From Pseudonocardia kunmingensis (GTDB lineage: Bacteria; Actinomycetota; Actinomycetes; Mycobacteriales; Pseudonocardiaceae), in contig NZ_VFPA01000001.1 in NCBI RefSeq assembly GCF_006716445.1, positions 1,674,001 through 1,738,000 of the forward strand: a DNA stretch of 64,000 bases. Reading direction: 5' to 3'. The position numbers were made by a program, and so were the translations under genes. This document shows positions 36,231 through 47,232 of the stretch, piece by piece; the first letter of the stretch is position 1, and each line of letters starts with the position of its first letter. The notes under the pieces were generated by a model. It saw only the letters and a program-made list of their open reading frames with translations. It did no database searches and had not been told where the DNA came from.

Positions 36231-37229
36231 TCAGACACCAACGGGCCGGACCTGCTCGGCGAGCAGGTCGAAGGAGCGGAACCAGGCTGCCCGGTCCACC
36301 ACCGGGAACGTCACGATCAGCTCGTCGGCGTCGGCCTTGCGGGCGAACTCCTCCAGGTAACCGACCACGACGTCGGGCGTGCCCGCGGCCGTGTAGCGGG
36401 TCATCGACCGGACCTGCTCCCCCGCGGGGGCGTCGAGGATGACCTCGGCCTCCTCGTCGGTGAGCTCGTGGCCGCCGCGCGAGAGGAACCGCTTCACCCG
36501 GTCGCGCTGCACGGCGTGCAGCCGCTGCGCGGCCTCGTCGGCGGTGTCGGCCGCGACGACGTTGACGGCCGCGAGCACGCGTGGCGCCGCCAGCTGCGCC
36601 GACGGCCGGAACTCGCGGCGGTAGGTGGCCACGGCCTGCTCCAGCGCGTCCGGGGCGAAGTGAGAGGCGAAGGCGTAGGGCAGCCCCAGCACGGCGGCCA
36701 CCTGAGCGCCGTAGAGCGACGATCCCAGGATCGTGAGCGGCACGCCGGTGCCCCGGCCCGGGAAGGCGTGCACGCCCGGCACGAGGCTCTCGTCGGACAG
36801 GAACGCCTGCAGCTCCTGGACGTCCTGCGGGAACCGGTCGGAGGCCCGGGGGTCGCGGCGCAGCGCGGTGACGGTCTGCTGGTCGGTGCCGGGCGCGCGG
36901 CCCAGGCCCAGCTCGATGCGGCCGGGGTGCAGGGTCGCGAGGGTGCCGAACTGCTCGGCGATCACCAGCGGCGAGTGGTTGGGCAGCATGACGCCGCCGG
37001 AGCCCAGCGTGATCCGCTCGGTGTGCGCCGCGACGTGCGCGATCAGCACGCTCGTGGCCGACGAGGCCACCGCCCGCATGTTGTGGTGCTCGGCGTACCA
37101 GATCCGCCGGAAGCCCTGCTCCTCCGCGCGCTGGGCGAGCGCGACGCTCGCGTCGAGGCCTTCGCGGATCGTCTCGCCGTCCCCGACGGTGGCGAGGTCG
37201 AGGATCGACAGGGGCAGGGGCAGGGACAC
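36231..37229 (-). CDS. LLM-class flavin-dependent oxidoreductase
   Basis: 332 residues of the luciferase-like fold ([74 protein letters not shown]). This subgroup (MsnO8-type, YhbW-like) normally uses FMN rather than F420, although fbiD shows the host makes F420. The reaction is unknown. GTG 37229 gives [13 protein letters not shown] with an AAAGG-type site upstream. No co-transcribed partner is evident. Confidence 0.85.
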   Translation of the reverse strand: MSLPLPLSILDLATVGDGETIREGLDASVALAQRAEEQGFRRIWYAEHHNMRAVASSATSVLIAHVAAHTERITLGSGGVMLPNHSPLVIAEQFGTLATLHPGRIELGLGRAPGTDQQTVTALRRDPRASDRFPQDVQELQAFLSDESLVPGVHAFPGRGTGVPLTILGSSLYGAQVAAVLGLPYAFASHFAPDALEQAVATYRREFRPSAQLAAPRVLAAVNVVAADTADEAAQRLHAVQRDRVKRFLSRGGHELTDEEAEVILDAPAGEQVRSMTRYTAAGTPDVVVGYLEEFARKADADELIVTFPVVDRAAWFRSFDLLAEQVRPVGV

Positions 37230-37259
37230 GGCGGAACCTTTCGTTGCGGGACACGAGGG

Positions 37260-38063
37260 TCAACCGCCGGGCGCGGCGCCGTCTTCCCGCGCCGGGCCGT
37301 CGCCCTCGCCGTCCTCGGCGTGGCGCAGGACCTCCTCGGCGAGATCCCCGATCGGCTGGGCGGGACCGGCGGCGTCCGGGGGCCGGATGTGCGCCGGCTC
37401 CCCGAAGTCGGAGAGGACGAGGGTGATTCGGGAGCGGAGGTCGACCGTTCCGAACAGCCCGTTCTCCCCGCCGGGCAGCTCCAGCCGGCACTCGGTGACG
37501 CGGTTCGCCCCGTCGGTGCGGACCCGGCCGGTCGCAACCGCGTCGAGGTGACCTGCCTGCTGGAAGGCCGTGCGGAGCTCCTCGCGCAGCGGCTCGGGAC
37601 AGTTCTCGACCGCGCGCCGGGCGCTCATCGTCACGTGGTGCTCGCCGCCGTCGCCCGCCCGCGCGTCCACCACGCCGTAGAGCCAGCCGAGCACCGCCAG
37701 CAGGCTCGCCGAACCCCAGCCGCCCATGTCCAGCACGTGCCACCCGTCGCCGGGCTCCTGGCTGTAGACGACGCCCCCGTCGGCGATCTGGAAGATCTCG
37801 GGGACGTCCGCCGGCAGGTCCGTCACCGTGCGGCTCGCCGCGCGCCGGTGGGCGAAGTCGCACACCCCGTGGCTGCGGAACCGCGCGAACCCGGGCGGCT
37901 CGGACACCAGCTCCATCTCGAAGTAGGCCGTGCCGGCGTCCACCGTCGCCTCGACGGCGGCGATCAACCCTGCGTCATCGGTTCCCACCGGTTCCCCCGT
38001 CCCCTGACCGGCGCGCCCGGCCGTGCGCAGGCGCACGATCGCGGTCACCCGGGCACCGATCAT
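37260..38063 (-). CDS. Conserved hypothetical protein, possible effector of the adjacent reductase
   Basis: 267 residues, no signal peptide or membrane helix, no motif I recognise. Beta-rich sequence with alternating charged and hydrophobic residues (YFEMELVSEPPGFARFR, DGGVVYSQEPGDGWHVLDMG) resembles actinobacterial LppX/LprG-like or DUF-type lipid-binding folds without the lipobox; that is speculative. Its ATG overlaps the stop of the aldo/keto reductase (ATGA), so the two are co-translated. Confidence 0.6.
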   Translation of the reverse strand: MIGARVTAIVRLRTAGRAGQGTGEPVGTDDAGLIAAVEATVDAGTAYFEMELVSEPPGFARFRSHGVCDFAHRRAASRTVTDLPADVPEIFQIADGGVVYSQEPGDGWHVLDMGGWGSASLLAVLGWLYGVVDARAGDGGEHHVTMSARRAVENCPEPLREELRTAFQQAGHLDAVATGRVRTDGANRVTECRLELPGGENGLFGTVDLRSRITLVLSDFGEPAHIRPPDAAGPAQPIGDLAEEVLRHAEDGEGDGPAREDGAAPGG

Positions 38064-38968
38064 GCCGCGTGGTCGGTCCTCCCGAAGGCGCCCAGGCGAG
38101 CGAACTGCTCGGCGGTCAGCGCGATGTCGAGCGCGCCCAGGTTCTCCCGCACGTGCCCGGCCGAACTCGTCCCCGGGATCGGGACGATCGTGGGCGAGCG
38201 GTGCAGCAACCAGGCGAGTGCGACCTGCGCGGGGGTCGCCCCGATCTCACGGGCGATCGCCGCGACCGGGCTGTCCTGGCCGGTGTGCGCGCCCATCGCC
38301 ACCGGGAAGAAGGGGATGAAGGCGATCCCGCGCTCGGCGGCGAGGTCGACCACCGGATCGGAGCCGCGCTCGGCGAGGTTGTAGAGGTTCTGGACGGCCG
38401 CGATCGGCGCCACCGCGAGCGCCGCGGTGAGCTGCTCGGCCGTCACCTCCGACAGCCCGATGTGGCGGACCTTGCCCTCGGTCTGCAGCTGCGCGAGCGC
38501 ACCGACCTGCTCCTCCAGCGGGAACGCCGGGTCGACGCGGTGCAGCTGCAGCAGGTCGATCCGCTCGACCCGCAGCCGGCGCAGGCCGAGCTCGGCCTGC
38601 TGGCGCAGATACGCGGGGTGGCCGAGGGGCACCCACTCGGTGGGGCTCGGGCGCGCGATCCCGACCTTCGTCGCCACCACCAGCCCCGGCGGGTACGGGG
38701 CGAGTGCCTCGGCGATCTGCGTCTCCCCGTCACCGAGGCCGTAGGAGTCCGCGGTGTCGAGGAGATCGACACCGAGCTCGACCGCGGCACGCAGGAACGC
38801 GATCGTCGCCGAGCGGTCCTCCTCGGCGTTCCAGATCTCCGCCTCCGCGGCCGGGCGGTGCCGGGCCGAGGCGTTGGTGAGCCGCATGGTGCCGAGACCG
38901 ATGCGCGTGACCGGCAGGTCCCCGCCGATCCGGAAGATCCGGGAGCTGTCCGACGTCGTGGTGTTCAT
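38060..38968 (-). CDS. Aldo/keto reductase
   Basis: About 302 residues, NADPH-dependent carbonyl reductase of the (beta/alpha)8 type. The catalytic tetrad is visible: Asp and Tyr in LLDTADSYG, Lys in VVATKVG, His in LLQLHRVD. The C-terminal FIPFFPVAM and PIPGTSSAGHVRENL bind cofactor. I prefer ATG 38968 (MNTTTSDSSRIFRIG); a start at 38992 is possible. Divergent from a MerR regulator with 41 bp between starts, so it is probably induced by the compound MerR senses. Confidence 0.9.
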   Translation of the reverse strand: MNTTTSDSSRIFRIGGDLPVTRIGLGTMRLTNASARHRPAAEAEIWNAEEDRSATIAFLRAAVELGVDLLDTADSYGLGDGETQIAEALAPYPPGLVVATKVGIARPSPTEWVPLGHPAYLRQQAELGLRRLRVERIDLLQLHRVDPAFPLEEQVGALAQLQTEGKVRHIGLSEVTAEQLTAALAVAPIAAVQNLYNLAERGSDPVVDLAAERGIAFIPFFPVAMGAHTGQDSPVAAIAREIGATPAQVALAWLLHRSPTIVPIPGTSSAGHVRENLGALDIALTAEQFARLGAFGRTDHAA

Positions 38969-39009
38969 GGCCGCGACGCTAGGAGCTGACACCGGTAGGA
39001 GGTTCCAGC

Positions 39010-39360
39010 ATGGGTGAGGGACGTCTCACGATCGGCGAACTGGTGGCGCGCACCGGGGTGGGTCACCGGCTGCTGCGCCACTACGAGGAGCAGGGGCTCC
39101 TCGCGCCCGAGCGCACCGCGGGCGGGCACCGGCTCTACGACCCCTCCGCGGTCGAGGCGGTCCGCCGCATCCGGATGCTGCTCGACGCCGGGCTCCCGAC
39201 CCGGGTCATCCGACAGGTCGTGCCCTGCTTCGACGACGCCGGGGCACGCATCGACGCGTGCGTGGCCGGCGTCCTGCAGGCGCACGTCGCCGCGCTGCAG
39301 CAGCGGATGTCCGACCTCGCCGCGCAGCGGTCGCTGGCCCTGCAGCTGCTCCCCGCGTGA
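39010..39360 (+). CDS. MerR family transcriptional regulator
   Basis: 116 residues: N-terminal MerR HTH (LTIGELVARTGVGHRLLRHY, GLLAPERTAGGHRLYDPSAV), then a short coiled-coil dimerisation helix (AHVAALQQRMSDLAAQRS). It has a single Cys near residue 73 and no paired metal-binding cysteines, so an organic effector is more likely. AGGAGG precedes ATG 39010. Its divergent neighbour, the aldo/keto reductase, is the expected target. Confidence 0.9.
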   Translation: MGEGRLTIGELVARTGVGHRLLRHYEEQGLLAPERTAGGHRLYDPSAVEAVRRIRMLLDAGLPTRVIRQVVPCFDDAGARIDACVAGVLQAHVAALQQRMSDLAAQRSLALQLLPA

Positions 39361-39377
39361 AGATCCCGGCCGGAACT

Positions 39378-39426
39378 GACGAACGGCACTCTCGTCGGTA
39401 CCTGACCGACGGGAGTGCCGTTCGTC
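39378..39426. repeat. Family A dispersed palindrome, copy 4
   Basis: Arms of 22 bp (39378-39399, 39405-39426) around ACCTG; one G-U-type pair (CTCTCG opposite CGGGAG). The loop differs from the others and fits an inverted orientation: read on the minus strand it is preceded by GAGCCTGTCGC, the flank seen on the right of copies 2 and 3. It lies between the convergent merR and ilvC genes. Confidence 0.88.
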
Positions 39427-39435
39427 GCGACAGGC

Positions 39436-42892
<3,457 letters not shown>

Positions 42893-42932
42893 CTGCTGAT
42901 CGCTCCGCATTGGGGTTTCGGGACCTGGACAG

Positions 42933-42971
42933 AAAAAAACCCCCGACCGTCACGCGGGACGGAACGAGGGT
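42933..42971 (-). terminator. ilvB attenuator terminator
   Basis: Minus-strand stem built from ACCCTCGTTCCGTC and GACGGTCGGGGGT, followed by seven T. It lies between the ilvB leader peptide and ilvB. A competing pair, GCGCGTCG (42973-42980) with CGACGCGC (43007-43014), overlaps the leader gene and could prevent or delay it. Confidence 0.88.
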
Positions 42972-42998
42972 GGCGCGTCGACGACCGAGTGACTTCGC

Positions 42999-43046
42999 TC
43001 AGGCAGCGACGCGCCTGCGAAGTACGAGAATCCGGACGGCGGACAT
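42999..43046 (-). CDS. Leader peptide MSAVRILVLRRRVAA of the ilvB attenuator
   Basis: ATG TCC GCC GTC CGG ATT CTC GTA CTT CGC AGG CGC GTC GCT GCC TGA. Val, Ile and Leu codons make up six of 15. Stalling at any of these would uncouple the downstream hairpins, so the operon senses all three branched-chain amino acids. This kind of leader before ilvB is known in Corynebacterium and other actinobacteria. Confidence 0.88.
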   Translation of the reverse strand: MSAVRILVLRRRVAA

Positions 43047-43138
43047 GGGGGCGACGGTAGCTTCCCAGCGGAGCGCACGTCAATTCCGTGAGAAGGCCGT
43101 ACCAGATCGTGGGACGCCGCGGCGCGCCCCGAACCGGC

Positions 43139-43226
43139 GAGTCTCCCGTCCGCACACGGCGAGTCTCCCGTCCGGACAGCGTGAGTCTCCCGTCCGGACA
43201 GCGCGAGTCTCCCGTCCGGGCATCGT
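43139..43226. repeat. Four tandem 22-bp repeats
   Basis: GAGTCTCCCGTCCG begins at 43139, 43161, 43183 and 43205, an exact 22-bp spacing, with the remaining eight bases ACAGCGC-like. Copies 2-4 are the most alike. They lie in the gap between the divergent ilvB leader and the CDP-alcohol transferase gene. A 22-bp period is two helical turns, so repeated sites would face the same side of the DNA. Confidence 0.9.
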
Positions 43227-43261
43227 TGGGCCGGGTGAGCGCAGGGCCCGTAGTTCCCCGG

Positions 43262-43891
43262 ATGTGGCGGCCTCGGCCGCGGAGAACGCTCGGCCGGGTG
43301 AACCGCGGCCTGTACGCCCTCAAGCCCTGGTACGCCGACCGCCTCGCCGGCACCCGCCGTCGCTTGGCCGCGCGCGGGGTGGCTCCCGGCACCGTCACGG
43401 CCGCCGGCGTCGGCTTCGGCGCACTGGCCGGGCTCGTGCTCGCCACGGTGCCCAGCGCGCCCGTGGCCGCGGTGCTCGTCGCCGCGCTGCTCGCGCTGCG
43501 CCTTGCGGCCGCGAACCTGGACGGCGCCCTCGCCCGCGACACCGGCGCCAGCAGCCGCTGGGGCGCGGTCGTCAACGAGCTCGGCGACCGCGCGGCCGAG
43601 CTCGCCGTCCTCGCCGGGTGCCTCGCGTTCGCACCCCCGTGGCTGGTGCTGCTGGCGATGCTGGCGGCCAGCGCCCCGTCGTGGGTGGCGCTCGCCGGTG
43701 CCGCGGCCGGAGCACCCCGCACCAACGGCGGGCCGGTCGGCAAGACCGAACGCTGCCTGCTCCTGGTCGTCGTGGCCGCGCTGCCGGCCCACGCAGGCGC
43801 GCTGCTCACGGCACTGGCAGCCGGCTCGGCGGTGACCGCCGCGCTGCGACTGCGCACCCTGCACCGGACGCTCACCGCGGCCGCGCGGTGA
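43262..43891 (+). CDS. CDP-alcohol phosphatidyltransferase family protein with variant active site
   Basis: About 209 residues with five to six hydrophobic helices. The family signature DX2DGX2ARX8GX3DX3D appears as ANLDGALARDTGASSRWGAV then VNELGD: the first Asp is Ala and the third is Asn, while the second and fourth remain. The enzyme class swaps CMP for an alcohol on a CDP-lipid. With two metal/base ligands altered, activity may differ or be lost. ATG 43262 lies after the 22-bp repeats, which are not multiples of three and so should be non-coding. Same-strand cdsA and plsC genes follow. Confidence 0.75.
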   Translation: MWRPRPRRTLGRVNRGLYALKPWYADRLAGTRRRLAARGVAPGTVTAAGVGFGALAGLVLATVPSAPVAAVLVAALLALRLAAANLDGALARDTGASSRWGAVVNELGDRAAELAVLAGCLAFAPPWLVLLAMLAASAPSWVALAGAAAGAPRTNGGPVGKTERCLLLVVVAALPAHAGALLTALAAGSAVTAALRLRTLHRTLTAAAR

Positions 43892-44569
43892 GCAGGTTCA
43901 CGACGACGGGCAGCGGCCGGAGCAGACGGCGGCGAGCCCGGCCGCCCGGCGAACGGCCCGGCCAGGCAGAGCAGGAAGGTCCGGTGACCCTGCTGCCACC
44001 GAACGGACGGCGCCCAGGCCACGAGCAGACGACCGGTGAGCCGCACACCAGGGCTGCGCCGAGCGCCGTCACGTACGACTCGCACCGATCACCCATTGCT
44101 GATCGATGCGGGTCGCACACCAACGCTGCCGCCACCGCACGCACGTACGACTCGGATCGATCACCGGGTTGATCGATCCGAACGACACACCACGGCTGCC
44201 ACCCCCGCACCCAGGTACGACTCGAAGCGATCACCACCGACATCGATCCGAGCGGCACACCAGCGCTGCGCAGAGCACCGTCACGTACGACTCGGGCCGA
44301 TCACCCATTGCTGATCGATCCGAGCGGCACACCAGGGCTGCGGCGAGCACACTCACGTACGACTCGCAGGGATCACGCCCACCCGGGCCGCGCCGGTCGT
44401 CCGACCACGACCACCGTCACGTACGCCTCACCGCGATCACCCCGGGCGCGGCGGTCGCCATCGCGTGCGACTCGCGTGGATCAACCGGCGGGGCGGCCCG
44501 TAGGACTACGCACCCCGATCCGGTGCTCTCGCGGATGGGCGGCGGACTGATCGGCGACACGCTCTGCCC
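43892..44569. other. Gap dominated by a tandem repeat array
   Basis: No gene is supported. Open frames crossing it on both strands simply translate the repeats. 43892-44040 shows nothing definite; 44041-44480 is the family B array; 44481-44569 must hold the cdsA promoter. Confidence 0.75.
44041..44480. repeat. Family B tandem array
   Basis: ACGTACGACTCG or a close variant occurs at about 44071, 44143, 44213, 44283, 44354, 44419 and 44463, each followed by three bases and CGATCA-like sequence. Spacing is 72, 70, 70, 71, 65 and 44. Full units read GATCGATCCGAGCGGCACAC, CAGGGCTGCGGCGAGCAC, then TCACGTACGACTCG and GATCAC. Ends of each unit (GATC...CGAG and CTCG...GATC) can pair. Later units decay. 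Same family as 17830-17955 and 18540-18602. Confidence 0.88.
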
Positions 44570-45403
44570 ATGGATCCGGTGACCCTCACCCTCGGCGCGC
44601 TCGGCATCGGCGGGGCCGCGGTCGGTGCCGCGCGACGCGCCGAGCTGACGGCCCGCTGGCGGACCTGGTTGGTCGCCGCTCCGCTGGTGCTCGGCCCGCT
44701 GCTGGTCGGGGGCCAGGTCGGTGGGGCGGTGCTCGCGGCCGCGCTGGGGGCCGTCGCGGCCGTCGAGTTCGCCCACCTGGCCGCCCTGCCCCGCGCCGAC
44801 ACCGTCGGGCTGGTGCTGCGGATCGTCGGCGTCCCGGGCGTGGCGCTGCTCCGGCCGGACCTGCTCGGGCTGCTCCTCCCAGTGCTCGCGGTGTCCGCCG
44901 CGCTGCCCGCGCTGCTGGCGGGCGACACGGCGACCGGCGGGCGACGCGCCGCATACGGCACCTTCGGGACCCTGTGGATCGGCGGCGGCCTCGCGGGTCT
45001 CGCCGTACTCGAGCCGGGCGTCGCGGTCGCGGTCTGCCTCGCCGTGGCCGTCGCCGACGTCGGGGCGTGGTGCGGCGGGCGGCTGCTCGGCCGGCGCGGC
45101 CCGGGGGCGCGGCCGCTCTCGCCGCTGTCGCCGTCGAAGACGTGGGGCGGCGTCGTCGGCGCGATGCTCGCCGCGGCCGCGGTCCTGCTCGCGCTGGGGA
45201 GGCCGTCATTCGGGCTGCTGGTCGCGGTCGTGGCCGGCGGTGTGCTGGGCGACCTGCTGGAGTCGATGCTCAAGCGGGAGGCCGGGTGCAAGGACGCAGG
45301 CAGCTGGCTACCGGGCTTCGGCGGCCTGCTCGACCGGGTCGACTCGCTGCTGGTGGCGCTGCCGCTCGCGGTGCTGGTCACGCTGCCGGCGGGGTCGTGG
45401 TGA
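44570..45403 (+). CDS. cdsA: Phosphatidate cytidylyltransferase
   Basis: 277 residues, about seven membrane helices, converts phosphatidic acid and CTP to CDP-diacylglycerol. The C-terminal CDS signature is SMLKREAGCKDAGSWLPG then FGGLLDRVDS; the His normally before GG is Phe here. The usual SPSKTWGG is present (about residue 188). The gene overlaps the acyltransferase start by four bases. Together with the flanking transferase and acyltransferase it forms a three-step lipid set. It is probably a paralogue of the housekeeping CdsA, which would be elsewhere. Confidence 0.85.
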   Translation: MDPVTLTLGALGIGGAAVGAARRAELTARWRTWLVAAPLVLGPLLVGGQVGGAVLAAALGAVAAVEFAHLAALPRADTVGLVLRIVGVPGVALLRPDLLGLLLPVLAVSAALPALLAGDTATGGRRAAYGTFGTLWIGGGLAGLAVLEPGVAVAVCLAVAVADVGAWCGGRLLGRRGPGARPLSPLSPSKTWGGVVGAMLAAAAVLLALGRPSFGLLVAVVAGGVLGDLLESMLKREAGCKDAGSWLPGFGGLLDRVDSLLVALPLAVLVTLPAGSW

Positions 45404-46596
45404 GGGCGCGGGTCGCCGCGGCGCTGCGGCACCTGCTCTGGCGGCTGGTGCTCGCGGTGACCGGCGGTCTCACCGTCACGGGGTCGCTGCCGCGCGGCGG
45501 GTGCGTCGTCGTGGCCAATCACAGCTCGCACGCCGACACCGCGGCCCTCCTGGCCGCGTTGGACAGCCGGCACGCCCCGCGCGTCGCCGCCGCGGCCGAC
45601 TACTGGTTCGCCGGTGGGTGGCGTCCCGCGATCTGCCGGGCGCTGGCCGCGGCGTTCCCGGTGCGGCGCACCGGCGGTGGCAGCGTGGACATGGCCGCTG
45701 CCGTCGCGTTGCTGCGGGCCGGACGCGCCGTGGTCGTCTACCCGGAGGGGACGCGCGGGCAGGGCGCGCCCGGGCGCTTCCACTCCGGCGCGTTCCGCCT
45801 CGCCGAGGCCGCGGGCGTGCCGGTGGTGCCCGTCGGCATCGTCGGCACCCGGGAGCTGCTGCCCAAGCACGGCAGGCTGCGCCGCACGCGCGTGACGGTC
45901 CGCATCGGCGCGCCGATCCCCGCCGACCCGGAGACCGCCCGCGCCGAGGTCACCCGCCTCGCGAGCCTGCCGCGAACGGCACCGCCCGGACGAACGGCAC
46001 GCTCGTCGGCTAGGTACCGACGAGAGTGCCGTTCGTCGCGGGGGCGGGCGCGGGTCGCGCGGCTCGCGGAATCCCGCACGGGCCTCGCGCTCGTCGCGGC
46101 GTGGGCGGCGGCGGAGGCGGTCGTGTGGCCGCTGCTGCCGGAGTGCGTGCTGTTCGCGCTGGTGGTGGCGGCGCCGCGGGCCGGTCTGCGGCTGGTGCCG
46201 ACCGCCGTGCTGGCCAGCATGGCGGGTGGGCTCTGCACGCTGGCGCTGGGCGCGGCCGGCGCCGCACCGGCGGCCCCGCTGGTCACCGAGCGGATGCGCG
46301 TGGCGGTGGCGCAGCAGACGGCGGCGGAAGGTGCGTCCGCGGTGCGGCACCAGCCGCTGTCCGGGATCCCGTTCAAGGTCTACGCGGCCGAGGCCGGCCG
46401 GGCAGGGGCGGCTCCGCTGCCGTTCCTGGTGGCGGCGAGCACGCACCGGGGCGTGCGCATCGCCTCCGTCGGCACGGCGTGCGCGCTGCTCGGCGCCGGC
46501 CTGCACCGGTGGCCCCGCGCGTACCCCGCGGTCCTCCTCGCCGGCTACACCCTGTTCGCCGCGGGCCTCACGCTGGTCGTCCGCTGGTGGGGGTAG
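45400..46596 (+). CDS. PlsC-type acyltransferase fused to a YqaA/VTT-like membrane domain
   Basis: About 398 residues in one open frame. Residues 1-195 are a lysophospholipid acyltransferase: VVVANHSSHADTAAL (HX4D), AVVVYPEGTRGQG, VPVVPVGIVGTREL. Residues 197-213 are encoded by the family A palindrome (RTARSSARYRRECRSS). Residues from about 225 (LAESRTGLALVAAWAAAEAV, LPECVLFALVV, PLSGIPFKVYAAEAG) are a membrane protein normally separate from PlsC. No start codon lies in frame between the repeat and the first membrane helix, so the second domain is made only as a fusion. GTG 45400 overlaps the cdsA stop (GTGA). Confidence 0.8.
   Translation: MRARVAAALRHLLWRLVLAVTGGLTVTGSLPRGGCVVVANHSSHADTAALLAALDSRHAPRVAAAADYWFAGGWRPAICRALAAAFPVRRTGGGSVDMAAAVALLRAGRAVVVYPEGTRGQGAPGRFHSGAFRLAEAAGVPVVPVGIVGTRELLPKHGRLRRTRVTVRIGAPIPADPETARAEVTRLASLPRTAPPGRTARSSARYRRECRSSRGRARVARLAESRTGLALVAAWAAAEAVVWPLLPECVLFALVVAAPRAGLRLVPTAVLASMAGGLCTLALGAAGAAPAAPLVTERMRVAVAQQTAAEGASAVRHQPLSGIPFKVYAAEAGRAGAAPLPFLVAASTHRGVRIASVGTACALLGAGLHRWPRAYPAVLLAGYTLFAAGLTLVVRWWG
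45989..46037. repeat. Family A dispersed palindrome, copy 5, inside a coding frame
   Basis: Arms 45989-46009 and 46017-46037 around CTAGGTA, with one true mismatch (CACGCTCG against CGAGAGTG). It has no stop codon in the frame of the acyltransferase, which reads straight through. A partial extra copy of GCGAACGGCAC lies 15 bp upstream (45972). Confidence 0.9.
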
Positions 46597-46622
46597 GGGG
46601 ACGCGAGTGGGAGGATGGCCGC

Positions 46623-47045
46623 GTGAGCACCACCCCCGACGACGCACCTGCCCCACCGCGCGCGGTGTTCCGCATCAGCCCGCTCGTGGTGCTGGTGGCA
46701 CTGACGCTCGCCGTCTGCGTCACGCCGGTCGCGACCGCCGGCCCGTACCTGTGGCTGGTCTACCTGCTCCCGATCGGGGTCGTGGTGTGGACGCTGCGCG
46801 TGCGCACCGTCGCCGATCCGGACGCGGTGGTCGTGCGGCGGGTCGTCGGCGGGCGCCGCGTGTCGTGGAGCGACATCACCTCGATGCACCTCGGGAAGGC
46901 CCGCAACCCGGCGAGCGCGCGGATCAGCGCGGTGCTCGCGGACGGTTCCGAGGTCACCCTGCCCGCCGTGCACGTCCGCGACCTGCCCCGCCTCGCCGCG
47001 GTGAGCGGCGGCCGCCTCCCCGACCCCACGGCCGAGGGCGAGTAG
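46623..47045 (+). CDS. PH-domain-like membrane protein
   Basis: 140 residues: two adjoining hydrophobic segments (about 18-37 and 40-58) then a small beta-rich domain (DPDAVVVRRVVGGRRVSWSD, ITSMHLGK, ISAVLADGSEVTLPAVHVRD) typical of the bacterial PH_6 (DUF2581-like) family common in actinobacteria. Function of the family is unknown. GTG 46623 follows GGGAGG. Weakly linked to the lipid cluster by position (26 bp after the acyltransferase). Confidence 0.75.
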   Translation: MSTTPDDAPAPPRAVFRISPLVVLVALTLAVCVTPVATAGPYLWLVYLLPIGVVVWTLRVRTVADPDAVVVRRVVGGRRVSWSDITSMHLGKARNPASARISAVLADGSEVTLPAVHVRDLPRLAAVSGGRLPDPTAEGE

Positions 47046-47232
47046 ACCCGCAGCCGTGATGTCGGCGACCACCGTCGGGCGCCGGTCCGGCGGGCGCGTA
47101 GCGTCGGGGACGACCCGCAGCGGCTCGACCGGGTGACGCCCCCGGCCCGGCCGCGCGGAGCGCCGCGACGCCCGGTGTGCCACCGCTCCCGGCCGCCCGC
47201 GCGCACCTTCCGGCTCAGCGAGAGGAAGAACC

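Noticed and set aside
42933-43046. T-box or other riboswitch before ilvB
   Set aside because: No T-box sequence or specifier loop; the codon-rich leader with hairpins fits ribosome-mediated attenuation better.
43872-44258. Minus-strand frame with repeated GDRSESYV-type peptides
   Set aside because: The peptide repetition only mirrors the family B DNA array; no ribosome-binding site or homologous protein is recognisable.
44041-44480. CRISPR array
   Set aside because: Period is about 70 bp with similarity spread along most of each unit, units decay gradually, and no cas genes are near.
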